Source: Omphiscola glabra
Lineage: Eukaryota > Mollusca > Gastropoda > Lymnaeidae
Assembly (NCBI GenBank): GCA_964017045.1
Contig: OZ024794.1
Coordinates: 48,613,013 to 48,677,012 of the forward strand
Length of the DNA: 64,000 nt
Direction of reading: 5' to 3'
The notes under the pieces are model-generated. The model did no database searches. It was not told the DNA's origin and worked only from the letters and a program-made list of their open reading frames with translations. How positions within the stretch are numbered: the stretch's first letter is position 1; every line of letters begins with the position of its first letter. This document shows positions 21,501-33,717 of the stretch, piece by piece. The translations under genes were made by a program, and so were the position numbers.

Positions 21501-24500
21501 TCTCTTTAAATTGTAGTTCTGATAGGTTTCGGCATACAGTCATAAAATCATCTCAAAATCATAAATGCTACCCCACACTCGTAAGAGTAACCAGGTCTAA
21601 AACACAACTTATTTATACATAGCATTTTGATATTTTAAGTAATTTCAAACAACTTTTTATATTTCATAAAATTATAACAATTTACACATAAAAAATATAA
21701 ACAAAACAGAGGGAACTGCTCATAGATTACTAACCGCATTTAAAAGAGATCTCTTGTGTGAAAAACCTATTTTCTCTGCGAAGTTAAAGGATATGATATC
21801 AATATCTAAAGTCTGGCACGCTAGCTGTGAAATATACATGTATAAATAAGGTATTAAATATTAACTATAATAACAATCCAAAGATACATTTATTCTCTCT
21901 TGATGGTGTTAGTTATTATAATTATAATTGTTTGTAAGACTTGCTTTTTTATTTGTTTTTCCTCCTAATACAAGCCAATTGCATTAGATTAAGAGAAATG
22001 AAATGTTATGAAAAAATGTGTCATCAATAGGGGAGAGGGTATTTCAGTGTATACACAACACTATGTTGTTTAATTAAATACCTACATTATAAAATTATAG
22101 TATAGTTACATTCCTTTAATTTTCAGGACTAGTTAAAATGTGGTTTAAAATAAAGATCATATAAATTATTTCCCCAGTTTCAACTGGGTATTTCCACAAC
22201 TTTTAATGTTAATGCTGTTTGGATTAAAGTTAAACATTACAAAGGTGATAACTTAGGAGGTTAAGAAAGATCAAGAAAAGTTACACATTTTCAAGGTTTA
22301 ACAAAAGAAATTAAGCCGTCCTTCTGATTACCTTAAAAGTTGCTTCAGTTGTAGGCTGAACTGCTAGTACATCATAAGCCTGTATATCAGAGCCTCCCTA
22401 AAAAGTAAATGAAAACCTAATAGAGTGCAATTTGTTTTTCCTTTTTTTTTTTTGAACCAATAAAATAATGTCATGGTCATCAAGTTTAGTCCTTCCTGGT
22501 GACTACACTCCTAGATGCTTGCAGCTCTAACAAGGTTAAGCTAAAAGCAAGCAACTTTTAAAATCTTTGTTGTTCTCTTTCCAGAACTGCTTTAACTTTA
22601 AGTTAGAGAATGGGTTTCATTAAGACAGTCAGCACAGCTAGCTTTCAGAATCTTCTTAAATTGAACAATGTTCATTATTTTTAATAGCAAGAAAGGTGTT
22701 TCATTGAATATCAGGTGTTCCTAACATTTATACTGAAAATTTCATACCCAGTCAATGTCACATTCCATACATACTTAAGTGACTAACTCATGACTATTTA
22801 CAATATTTAAAATGATAGCAGCTCCCCACTAAAGGCTTATATAATAAATAATTACTTTTTACTTTTAACCAGTAGGTGTCACTATGACAGTGACTTCACC
22901 ATTGAACACTAATTGATTTAATGTGATTTTAGCAATCATATTACAGATTTAGTCAGTTTTTTTCATTACATTATCAACAAAGATCTAAATCAAGGAAGGA
23001 GGACTTGGAATCTTGCTGTCTTGATTTTTTTTTTCTAGAGCTATATGTGAAAGTATAGATGTAATTATCACTTTTGAAAACACTTGCATTTTTAAACATA
23101 CACTTCAGGACATTGCTTATGTAAATTAATAAAATATATAAAGTATTAAAAGTTCATATTTGTGAAGATGTGATAAAATAATAACATTCTATTAAGTAGA
23201 AAGGAAACAAAATTTAACCATAGTGCATATGAAGAAAAAATTAGGTAGAGAATTGAGAGGGTTGGTTTCAGTATATGGCCAATGGGCAGGAGGAAAAGGT
23301 TTGGGGGGGAGAATAGTAGCAAATAAAATAATTAGCTAGACCACTCATTTTTATACCACAAACTATGGTTTTAAAATTAAAGCATTGGAAGAATTAATTT
23401 TTAATACAAATTCAAATTTATTACCAGTCTGGGGATATTGGTATCATCTTGCAGCACAACAGTAATTCGAGATAGCTGCTCAAATGTTTTGCCACTAAGC
23501 TAAAGTGTTTGAAAAAAATAAAATACCACAAAATAATTATTATTCCTACTACAAAAAACAGTTCTCATAAACTCATTTTTTAAAACCATGTAAAAAATTT
23601 AATACTGAGTTATTTTGTGTGCACTGATCTAGAACAACATAATGAAAGTGATCTGTCCATAAAATTAGCCTTGAACTTCAACTCATTTTAATTAAAGAGC
23701 AACATTTGGAAAATAAAATTCTCAATATAAAATTATTAATATTTAAACTCATCACAATTACAGTAAGCAAACATATATAAAGTCTAGCAATTTTGAAAAA
23801 ATAAGACTTTTTCACCTGTAAGGAAGCCAAGCTTTTTTCATTAAGGAGAATCTCTGAAGGTGGTGAAACTGCAATCTGTGAATAAATAAGGACTCAGATT
23901 TCATTAATTTTCCACACTAAGATATCAGAATAGGCAACACACAACATACTACCACATATTTAATGTCCATTCCTGCTCCTTACATTTTATGAGCTGCAAC
24001 TAAACAAATTTACATACATGAGGAATTCTTTTATGTTATTTTACTAATTATATAATTATGGCTTTCTTGTTTGTTTCTTTAGAAATATTCCAAAGGTTTT
24101 TTGTTGCAAGTTTATTTAAAAGAAATATTTTTAAATTTAATATTGTCTTCAATTATGGTCAGCCTATAAGGAGATTAACGGATTTTTTTTGGGAGGGGGG
24201 TGGTGTGTGTGTGTGTGTGTGTGCGCGCGTGCACTGCGTGTGTGTGTAATGACACCAAGTTTAAACTTAAACGCACTTTCTGCTCATTGTAATTGTAGGA
24301 GTAGAAGAACATTAAATACATGAATATATGGATTGTTATGACCATATCACAGTGTTGAGGAAAAAGATAACAGCTTGCCCCAAGAGTTTGCTTGAGTTGT
24401 TTTAGTGGTAAGTAGTGAAGCAACATATTTCTACTCAGTTTATTGGTAGGGCCTGTTAAAGATCTTAAAGCATCTCAATCTCATGTACCATCCTATTTTT

Positions 24501-27500
24501 CAAGCAAAATGGAAACAATCAATTTTAAAAATCAAGTATTTTAACCACATGTTTTTTAATATTTACAGTGTACTTTAACTTTAATAAATAAATAATTCTG
24601 CTACTTAAGCTAACAATAGAATTAGAACATTTTAATAAATACAAATCACAATCATGTCAAGCAGTTAAAGCTTATAATTAGGAACTTCTCAACTAATGGC
24701 ATCAGCTATTGATTTTTTTTTATTGCTGCCATTTTCAGACTAGAAATAAATTTACCTCCAGTCAAACATATGTCTTTCAGTAAATTATTTATGCCTTAAA
24801 TTTTCATTAATTCCCACAAAAATTTGTTTCATGATGTAAATTTAAAGTAATATTTTGACATATGAATGGTTCAAGGGAAAAACCAGTGATGTCAATTTTT
24901 CAAAATTTGCAAGTTATCTCCCGTGTGGCTACATTCCATTCAATAGAAAAATATGACACATAGGTCCAACTGAAAAAGCAGCGTAGTCAATAAATAAATA
25001 TTTAGAAATTTTAAAATTTTGATACTTTTACGAGGAATTTTCAAACTTTATTATCAATTTCCTCAAAACTCTCAAAACCTGACATCAATGGTTTTTCCCT
25101 TGAGCCCTTCATATGTTAAAATAACATTTATTGTTATGTATTTGTATTAAAAATATATAAATTATTAGAAATAAATCCTTTTTTTTCTCCCGGCTTTTTA
25201 GATAAAAAACTTAATAAACTTCAAGGAAGACTAACTTAAAAAAAAAATTATTAGTATATTTATTTTTAATTTTAAAATTTATTTTTAAAAATTAATATGA
25301 AAGTATGTGGGATTAATCAATTATCGTATTTACTCATTTATAAGCCTAAAATGTATGTAACCCCCTGTTATTGCCTTAGCTTAACCCCTAGCCCTATTTA
25401 GCTTACAGTTGGTTTCTATTTTTAGCTCTGCATTGTTTTACACATTAAGCCACTCCTCTTTTTCTTACCTACTAGATGGTCAGAGAATATTTTCAACTCA
25501 TTGACCTTCTAAATTTTACTCTCCCTTACTATATAAATAGCCAGTAAGGAGAGATTCTTGAGACCTTCAGAGACATGAGACTGATAGTGTCTGTGACAAT
25601 ACTTATTTAGAAAACATACTATTTTATGGTGAAACAAAGCATGGCAAGCATTTTTTCTGGGGGACAGGAAAAGTTTTAAAGACATACTGAAATCATCTTT
25701 GAAAATGAATCACATTAACCCAGCGCTCTTCCCTACACATAAGGCTCAATGCAACACGAGGCAAATAAAACATGATTGATTTATAACTAACGAACTAACA
25801 TTTAGTTATATCAACACTGTTCTGCTATCCAAGCATTTCTAACCATGCCTGGTTCATGACACATTTCTATATCAATGTTGTTCTGCTATCAGTGCATTTG
25901 TAATCATTACTGTAAGTGTACTGACTCCACGTTTTGTAGCTCTATGTAATTGATTTTTGTAGTTCAATTTAAAAAATATCAAACTTATTTTTTTTCATAC
26001 TACCGGCAGCTTTGTGTAATTAGTTATTATTTACTGACCTTTTGGGTCTTTGTTGTGCATAATTTCTCTAACATGCCAATTGTAAACCAAATAAATTCAT
26101 TATATCTTATAATGACCGCAATTAAAATAGTTGAAACCTTATTACAGTATGTAACAATGCTCAAAAGCGGATCTCCTAAAATAATATGACAGTAGAAACA
26201 GTACAGTACTAAAGAAGATAATAATAAAAAATGTTACATTCCATACTCAAAAAGACTTGAAAACTAGTAAACATACAGTATTATGTATAAGATAGATTCT
26301 CGATTCACATGTCTACTATAAGTTAAGACCATACTGAACATTTCCAAAAATAGGACCTCAGCATCTCAAATAACAATTACATTATTTAATATAGCTAATT
26401 TGATACTCTCTAAGCACAGCCAACCAGGACAGTTCAAAAATGAGGACAAAACATGTGACCCAATTTTGCACTCACACAGCTTTATGTTGACTTCTGTTAA
26501 TTACTAATTTCTTCATTCTTTTCTTTATAGAATCAATGAACCTGGTGAAAATATAAAAATCTCCTATGGCCAACTAATAAGTCGACTACCATAGCTATTT
26601 CCCTGAAATATTTCCTAAAAACTATTGGCTTATGAATAAGTACACACAAAATGCAAGAAAATTTGTAACACAATATAACAACAACATAACGAGAAAAAAG
26701 ATAAAAACCTTTTCTGTTTGTTTTTTTCCTTTCCCTCCTTTCAAATTTGCAACAAAGTTGTTTACAGCAACTCTTTCGAATCCCACTGTAAATAAAAATG
26801 AGGTAATTAAATACCTAGTTATTTAAATTTTTTATAAAATCATAATAAACCATATCCTTGTCAAATCCTTTTGATTTCTTGTGTGATAATTCTCTTAATT
26901 ATAAAATGCCTTGGTTAAAATATGTATTTATTTATGTGCTGAAAATGAATATGTACACTGTAATATACAGAAATTCCATTTATTTGGATCAATAAAAGAA
27001 TAATATCCTCTATACACTTGTCATGATAGCCAAAATAATAAATCTATATGATTTTGTAATGTGTAGCTTTGTGATTACATGTAAAAACATGACATTTGAG
27101 ATGCCACTAAAAAAAAATCAAATCCTTAATGTTTTGCAACTTTTCACATGTTTTGGTTATCCAAACAGCCACTGAAAATAAAACTTTATTGTTGCAGTTG
27201 TTTAGAATTAGAGAATAAAATTAATGTTTAAAAAGTTGGGCAAAATGATATGTCTACAATCTTTATTATTTTCAACTCTAACTCAAAATCTAAACATATC
27301 AAAGTACAATAATATAATATTAATACATCATCTTTAGCAATCAATATCAGCATATCTTGACTCGTTATATTTTATATATGTAAGCATGCTTAAATTATAC
27401 TTTAACTTTAACCATACACAGGTATGAAGGTGTCAACATTAAGACAATATGTAAGTAAGTATGTCCACTGTAACTAAGACTAAGTGTTACCTAAGTGTGC

Positions 27501-28475
27501 ATAAACTTGATGTGGCATTGTATGCCACGCTTTTACTTTACTAACAGAGCATTCACCATCCAACTCTGTTGGCGTTGTGGAATTTTACCTAGAGCTAGGG
27601 ATAAGCTACCACAAAATTGACATTGCATGAACGTTTTTCTCCCCACCGTTATACCACCAGGCTTATATTTAGATAGGAAATCATTATCATTAATCATAAT
27701 TTGGTCAATGCAAAGAATGGATGTCATGATGTCATTTGCATGTTTATTAAAGTTGCAGTGAATTAACTTATTAGGGTTCAGGTTTGGTTAGGTTTAGGCA
27801 GGGATACATATGGGGGTCAGGTTAGTTTAGGGATACATTTAGGGTTCAGGTTAGGTTTAGGGATACATTTAGTTAGGTTTAGTGACAGAATAAATTGGTC
27901 TTTTCAACCAAGATGGCGGCCATGGGGAAAACATGGCACACAATCTTTGCATTTACCCATAATTTAAATAATTTAGTGTGTTTGGGATAGGCCTAATACT
28001 TAGTAAAATATAAGTTCAATAATTTATTTCTCAGGAAACCTAGTAAATTATTCTATAAATTATATATTGCAAGAAATGGGATTTTATTAGTCTTGTCTTT
28101 TAAATTTGCAGAAGAATGATTGATGCCATGTCATTTGTCTTGACTTGATGAAAGTAAGTTGTACTGAGTAGTTACTATAACTAGTACTAGTAACAGTAGT
28201 GTAGTCATTGTTAGTCAACTCACAACTGTAACAACTTCTTACAAACAAAGGTAAAAAAGTACTTAAAGTTAAAAAACAAAAGCCGAAAAAAGTAAAGTGA
28301 AAGTGTAAAAGTAAAGCAAGTCCAAAAAGTAAAGTAAGGGCACTTAGTAAGGCAAATATAATTAATATATAGCAAACTCTGCAAACTTACATTCTATGCT
28401 CAAATCAATTATATCCGTCAAATTTTCTCCAGATTCCCCAAGTATATTCAAATCAGAATAAGATGGGAGCGCCAT
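18574..28475 (-). CDS. RPP30: Ribonuclease P/MRP protein subunit p30
   Basis: RPP30 is a TIM-barrel-like protein subunit of nuclear RNase P and MRP, which mature tRNA 5' ends and rRNA. Exons in transcript order: 28391-28475 (ATG), 26709-26785, 23816-23875, 23425-23499, 22332-22397, 21735-21824, 20622-20738, 20302-20331, 19721-19758, 18933-19012, 18574-18794 (TGA). The sum is 939 bp, 312 residues (human 268). All phases agree; all donors start GT and all acceptors end AG. Recognisable blocks: LGFERVAVN, QLSRITVVL, AYDVLAVQP, QTLDIDIISF, RGIYFEILYGPAL, RQTISNAMSL, NIILSSGAEH, RSPMDVFNLARLFGLS, AKDAISGNCRAIL. The family's GPYDVANL box reads SPMDVFNL and is carried by a 38-bp exon. The extra length is an acidic Ser/Glu/Asp tail followed by a basic EPKKKQIK end that may act as a nuclear signal. 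Introns total nearly 9 kb. Confidence 0.95.
24202..24248. repeat. (TG)n microsatellite
   Basis: An interrupted TG/CG run in RPP30 intron 2 preceded by a G-run at 24190-24199. Confidence 0.9.
24853..25121. mobile_element. 269-bp MITE with about 42-bp terminal inverted repeats
   Basis: The left end 24853-24894 (TTTTGACATATGAATGGTTC, AAGGGAAAAACCAGTGATGTCA by parts) is the near-complement of the right end 25080-25121 (TGACATCAATGG to GTTAAAA), with about five mismatches. The interior is AT-rich and non-coding. A TAA lies just outside the right end and near the left end, so a 3-bp TWA target duplication is possible. It is in RPP30 intron 2. Confidence 0.8.
25122..26708. other. RPP30 intron 2 remainder, no feature seen
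   Basis: AT-rich, non-coding. A pair of related segments near 25800-25910 share ATATCAA.GTTGTTCTGCTAT-like words. Nothing recognisable otherwise. Confidence 0.5.
26786..28390. other. RPP30 intron 1
   Basis: A minus-strand open stretch at 27533-27727 contains FLSKYKPGGITVGRKTF and a CQFC motif. It looks like a possible TE-derived zinc-finger fragment, but I cannot identify it. The repeat at 27770-27935 is listed separately. Confidence 0.45.
27770..27935. repeat. TTTAGGGTTCAGGTTAGG repeat with AAGATGGCGGCC
   Basis: Several degenerate copies of TTTAGGGTTCAGGTTAG, then about 50 bp later AAGATGGCGGCC at 27910-27921. The same combination, in the same orientation, occurs at 60445-60600, so this is a dispersed family and not a telomeric tract. 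Confidence 0.6.
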
Positions 28476-29118
28476 TATCTTATTCTAGCTGCAACAATCA
28501 AGTTTTATTTAGGCATAACAAAATTAACATGCTCCACAGTCCACATGAAACACAAATATTGTTAGATCCTACTTTTTTTGTTTTCCGTCAATAAAAGAGT
28601 ACTTCCATTCCTTTTGACAGTGTACATAATACCCGCCAGTTACGTAAACGTAATTAGTATATTGCATTATAATTTTAAAATATCAATGGAATGACTTTCG
28701 TTATAGCAGAACATGCAACTTGCAAGTTGTATCAATATTGGAAGAAAATATTTTAAGTTGTTACAATATGACTAAATATAAAGGAAAGCACAGTTAATAC
28801 ATTGAGTTGTGAAATTTCGTTACAAATAAGCTACAAGAACAATTTGCTCACAATCGAATATGAAATTCTCTAGGATAATTTCCAAACCTGTATCCATGCC
28901 ATAGTATAGATATGCATGTTCGCGACTACCAGAATTCATAGCTCCCTTCGCAATGCATTTAAAATTGTGTTACAGTTTTTTATTTCAAAGTTGATGTTGC
29001 TTGGATGCATAAAATTTCCAAAAAGCAACAAATTTCTAACAATAGACGACAAAGAAATCGGGTAGTTTTTAAAAATAATAAATAATTATTTCAACTCATT
29101 ATCACGTATATCAAGGTG

Positions 29119-29150
<32 letters not shown>

Positions 29151-29164
29151 CAAGGCAAACTTAC
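28476..29164. other. RPP30 5' flank
   Basis: The presumed promoter and 5' UTR of RPP30 lie here; no TATA box is obvious. An (AT)n run is at 29122-29150. The segment 28686-28722 resembles 29943-29979 (GACTTTCGTTATAGCAGA), a small dispersed duplication. Confidence 0.4.
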
Positions 29165-29246
29165 TTTTAATATAACAGCTTAGTTCCTTTGTCACCTTTC
29201 TTTTGTTTTGTTCTATTCGCTCATGATTGCTTTCACTTTCAGACAT
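29165..29246 (-). other. Orphan candidate first coding exon
   Basis: On the minus strand AAGGATG opens a frame reading MSESESNHERIEQNKRKVTK and then ELSCYIK, ending at a consensus GTAAGT donor in phase 1. Charge and splice site look real. It cannot be read in frame into the RPP30 start exon, because the sequence just before that ATG gives a stop. It could be a first exon of another transcript overlapping RPP30, or chance. No family recognised. Confidence 0.35.
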
Positions 29247-29424
29247 CCTTGGTATTTTTTCTTTCTTGATATTACCCTACACACGTTTTGAACCTAGTCT
29301 CCGCAATATTATCATATATCAAATATATATCTAAAATCTGCAAAAAATTATAAATTTAGTAACCTATTTGTTGTTCCGCAATTTTTCTTACAATAAAGAA
29401 ACTTTTAAGTAGCCTACCACATTG

Positions 29425-29870
29425 CTAGACAGCTATTCTAATTTAGATATTATTAAATTTTTTTTAATGGCACATAGGGTCTTCTGTAAATCTGTCACAG
29501 ATATGCCGTCCAATCTCGCCCAGACAAGTTCCAAGGCAGTGGTTACAACAATGGTTCATGATAACATTGCGGCTGGTGCAAAGGAAAACGCCTCTCATCA
29601 GAAGACTACCCTTAGGGAGGAGGACAGAGTGGCCGAGTGATCCAAGCTACTGGACTGGAGCTCAATACCCAGGAAACGCAAAAAACATCACCAGTATGGG
29701 ACCCATTAACCTTGGATGGCAACTCAAGTGAAGGCAAATTCTGAAATCAAACCTGGATTAGAGTCCCGTATGTGGTGTGACAATAACTCAATGACAATTC
29801 CGAAAACTCCCCCGACATAGAATGCATAAAAGAGCACAATGAAACACACAAGACACACTGATGGTCATCT
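29425..29870 (+). mobile_element. tRNA-derived SINE-like segment
   Basis: GTGGCCGAGTGA at 29629-29640 matches a pol III A box, and GGAGCTCAATACCC at 29657-29670 resembles a B box, as in Leu/Ser tRNA-derived SINEs. There is no cloverleaf, so it is not a tRNA gene. Element ends are not defined. Confidence 0.4.
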
Positions 29871-31419
29871 ACTGCATCCTAGTCTATTTCCAATCGTCTT
29901 GACTAAGTCTTGTCATTGGATCAAATAGGCATGGGCGAGAGATGGAATGGCTTTCGTTATAGCAGATCATGCAACTTATTTTGTGAGGCTCAAGAATGAA
30001 ACAAATACAATTCAAGTCAAGGCTACCACTCAAGTTGAAAATTGTCTTGGTCATGACCTTTGTGTGCAAATGACAAAACTATATAACCATTAGGGTAGGG
30101 AATGTGTTGAGTCTGGATGACAAAAAGGGCAAGTTTTTAAATGGGTACGTCCACGTGGCTTGGTCCCAAATTGGAAGGGGTAGCACGGAGGTGAATGCGA
30201 ACAAGGAGATCTCGTAGATTCTTATCTCTTCTGAAAACAATGAGAGGAGGAGTTGGGCAAATGTTGTGTGTGTCAGGTTCGGCGAGGAGAATGGCACGGT
30301 TTTATAGAAAAAAAATTTGGCTAAGAGATCGTGGGGATGAGATGTTTGCCAACTATTATTCCAATAGTTATTCCAAAATGTCATGCCAAATCGTGAGAAA
30401 ATATTGCTATAATGTTGTTAGGTTTACTAACTCGTCAGAGAATTATCGGCTTGGTGGAATGAGTGCCCAAAGGTATAAAAAATACGAGACATATGAATAG
30501 CACTATATCTAACTTGACTTGAGCATTTTTAAAATATTGACAACAGGTCTTGGGGTGCACAAAACTACTAATGTCGAAAGTAATTGCTTTGATTCGCATT
30601 AAGAAGAATGGGGGGTAGTCAGATCTAGTGCAGGTTGCTTGATATTATGTGGTTTCTGTCCAGCAGATTATGGCATTCAGTAGTCACAAGAAAGTTGTAT
30701 CTTCATTGAACTAACGGGAACTTTCTTGAGATCGATTAGATGCTTTCTAAATATGATCAGGAATAAATAAAGAATCTAATTAGATTAAAGCGGAGAACGT
30801 TTAAATTTAATTAATGGTCTGGCTAATCAATTGAAAGAGACTTCTGCCATGTATATAAAGTCAATGTATGTATTTTGGACACATGATCGACAGCATACAT
30901 CCTGATATATCATACAATCGCAAGCAGTAGCGTAGGCAGGTTTTGACACAACGGGGAGTGAAAAATGTATTTAAAAAACACACACACACCAAAATAATAA
31001 ATTCAACAAATACAATTGATTAAGATTATATTGCTTTAAAAAAAAACACCTTCTCTTCCAATATGTTGGAACTTTTAAAAAGGCCTATGTAATATATATA
31101 TATATATATATAGTACTTATTAAAATATAAGGGTGCCAGGACCGTAAATTTGATCGAAATGGAGCAGCACTCGAGGGAAAATTGGTGGGAGGGGGGCAAT
31201 TGTTTAATTAATTCAAAAGACAGTGATGCATTTTGGCGCATACATGAATTTACTTTCTCATCATTCTACACTTAATCGGAGAGCAGCAGAAGAGATGCAA
31301 GCAATGGAAAAATTTAGCGCCTTTGACCTGAATGTGATTACAGTATACATAACTTTTATTTTTAATTCCTACTAAATAGTAATGCTTTTTAAATATTTTT
31401 ATTTAAACTATTCATTTGT
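29871..31419. other. Intergenic, no gene recognised
   Basis: Overlapping short open frames at 30079-30500 match nothing I know. An (AT)n run is at 31094-31112. Segment 31213-31300 is a copy of the dispersed repeat at 4670-5010. Confidence 0.5.
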
Positions 31420-32680
31420 TTAACCCCTTAACTACCGTTGGGTTTTAAAGCATCGATGTTTGCTGACTATGCAAGTTTTGGCCTTTCACCAACTTTGAAA
31501 TACCAAGCACTATTTGTAGCTTTTTTATGGTCATTTTTGAACATTTCTATATCCTTTCCCTTTTCAAGGAAACATATCCTATTTATTACAAATAAACTTC
31601 AGTATTGAATAAAGTTTTAGAATATTCTAATTAAGGTCATCAAAGTTCAAGGTCAAGGTGTCACAATGACCACCAATATTTTGAGGAAAAACTTATTACA
31701 GAAAAAAAACAAACAGAGTTTTGTTATAAAAGTATTGAAAGTTTAAATAAAATGTAAATAAACAAATAGTCACCGTCCTTTGTTTTAGCCTGTATGGCTA
31801 CTGTTTTGTGTGGTAAACTTCAAAATATCGTCCAATACAAAGTCCCGGTTGGCCTGGGCATTTCGGACAGTAGTATCTTGACTCACAACAACTGCCATTT
31901 TTGTATCAAACTCTACATCTTTTGTGGGGACTTACCTTTTGACCTGTAGCAAGGAGCTGGTAAATGAAGTGTGGTTCGTTTAATCTAGGGGTTTTAGAAA
32001 GGATGGTGTCCCTTCCTCGGAAGATGAGATGTCTAATGCATTGGATGCTAAACTGAAGGAAGGTATTTCGGTCACCAAATTTCTTGTTTTAAGGTAGTGA
32101 GCGTTTACAATGGCTAGTTGAATGAAATGTAATCCTTGCTTTACTTACCACCTAGGCGTTTTCTTGCTGCGCTGATTGGTTCTAGGACCTGGTCTAGTCT
32201 GTCAACACCACCCATTCCTTGGTTGTAATGTTGAACCGAAACTGGCAAATCTATTTCGGTTCGGCCTCTGCGCATTTTCTTAGCAGTCTCTGCCGAAAAA
32301 TCACTTGACTGTCTTTTTGTCCATGAACTTTTGGGTAAGTATCTGCCCCGATATGATTGAAACTGTTTCCCTTTTCTTTGCTGGGATGGATGTAAGCTCC
32401 TTATGGACTCTCTTGCTACGAGATGTACCTGTACATAGGGTATGTTTTTGTAAAAGAAACCTGATGAGAGGTACAGAGTTGTACCAGTTGTCAATGTACA
32501 GGTGGTAGCCTTGGTTTAGAAGTGGAACAAGAAGCTCCAGGGTTACTTTAAAAGTCATTTACAGTTATTGACACTCCTCATGGAAATAGTTATCTATGTT
32601 GTAAAGTGGGTCCTGCTTTCCAGTGTACACACGAAAACGATACAGATAGCCTGCTTTATCACTACTTCTTTAATAAAGGA
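31420..32680 (-). pseudogene. Dead piggyBac transposase
   Basis: PiggyBac (DDE_Tnp_1_7) transposases cut and paste at TTAA. On the minus strand, pieces appear in order: YLYRFRVYTGKQDP (about 32580-32660), a stop, YHLYIDNWYNSVPLI with LLQKHTLCTGT (32560-32400), a frameshift near 32340-32400, SVQHYNQGMGGVDRLDQ (about 32165-32240), and a C-terminal zinc ribbon RYYCPKCPGQPGLC (about 31800-31880). TTAA at 31420 followed by CCCCTTAACTACCG may be the 3' terminal repeat. Stops, frameshift and missing N-terminus make it non-functional. Similar to PGBD-type elements. Confidence 0.85.
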
Positions 32681-33034
32681 TTTTTAAAAAGTAAAACCTC
32701 GGAAATCCCCGGGTATAAACAAATGTTGAATCTCGCTGTAAGTTAAATTGTAACACAATTTGAATAGTTGACAGAGTAATCTTCACCTTACCTTTCCTTT
32801 CTTATCTAGGACATTCCTTTTTGATCTGCACTACACACAAGGATGGGACATAACGAGCAGTGGAGACGAGTTGGGTTTAGTTAATGCTGCTTAAAGTCAT
32901 AATAACAGAAATTACATCAATGACAAAAATCTTAATTAAAAGTTTAAAAAAAAAACACAACCAATTTTCGACCAACAGAAACAAAACTTTTTTTCCGCGA
33001 ATAGGTTTCCCTTTTTGAAAAATGGTCTGGGTGG

Positions 33035-33251
33035 GCATCTCCTAACACACATACCTGTTTATATAGTGTTGTTAGTTAGGGCTATATAATAAACTCCACA
33101 GTGAATCCTGTTGCGATCGCCCCCCCCCTTTTTCCATTGCATCTCCTAACACACATACCTGTTTATATATTGTTGTTAGTTAGGGCTATATAATAAACTC
33201 CACAGTGAATCCTGTTGCGATCGCCCCCCCCCCCACCTTTTTCCATTGCAT
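33035..33251. repeat. Two-copy tandem duplication, 104-bp unit
   Basis: GCATCTCCTAACACACATAC begins at 33035 and again at 33139. The copies are nearly identical, each ending with a C-run and CTTTTTCCATT. This is a recent duplication. Confidence 0.95.
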
Positions 33252-33520
33252 ACCCACAATGGAAGAAACAATTTCGACTGCCTAGGGTCTCCCCAGCAGG
33301 TCTTAATCCGGCACTGAGACATGTAACATTCCGATTGTAAGGTGGCATTGATTTATATTCTGAAAAATGAATATAGCCCCCTTTAAATTATCATATTGAG
33401 AAGGATTAAAAACCTGCGATTATCCCTTAATATTCCGCCAAGGCTGGTCCCAAGCCCGGGTGCAAAGGGAGGAGGGTTGGGGTGAGGCCAGCTACCTCAC
33501 CGTAAAAACCAATTGCTACA

Positions 33521-33625
33521 GAAACGCCAACAAGAAAAAACCAACAAATTTCAGCCCTGCGAAGAGAGGGCAAGAAACGCCAACAAGAAAAAAACAACAA
33601 ATTTCAGCCCTGCGAAGAGAGGGCA
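33521..33625. repeat. Two-copy tandem repeat, 53-bp unit, in a LINE 5' region
   Basis: GAAACGCCAACAAGAAAAAA starts at 33521 and 33574, each followed by TTTCAGCCCTGCGAAGAGAG. It lies just upstream of the LINE endonuclease remnant and probably belongs to its 5' UTR. Confidence 0.85.
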
Positions 33626-33717
33626 CTTCTTCTTCAAGAAGAGCTATGGGCCTTACGGCCAAAACCAGGCTATAACTGGAAGCTTCAAAGCCGAAGAACC
33701 TCCTTTCTAAGGAAACA

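Noticed and set aside
27770..27890. Interstitial telomere
   Set aside because: TTAGGG appears only inside a longer degenerate unit (TTTAGGGTTCAGG), not as a pure hexamer array.
29629..29670. tRNA gene
   Set aside because: A- and B-box-like words only; arms do not fold into a cloverleaf.
30079..30500. Overlapping 101-residue frames on both strands
   Set aside because: Chance open frames in GC-richer intergenic DNA; no family, no splice partners.
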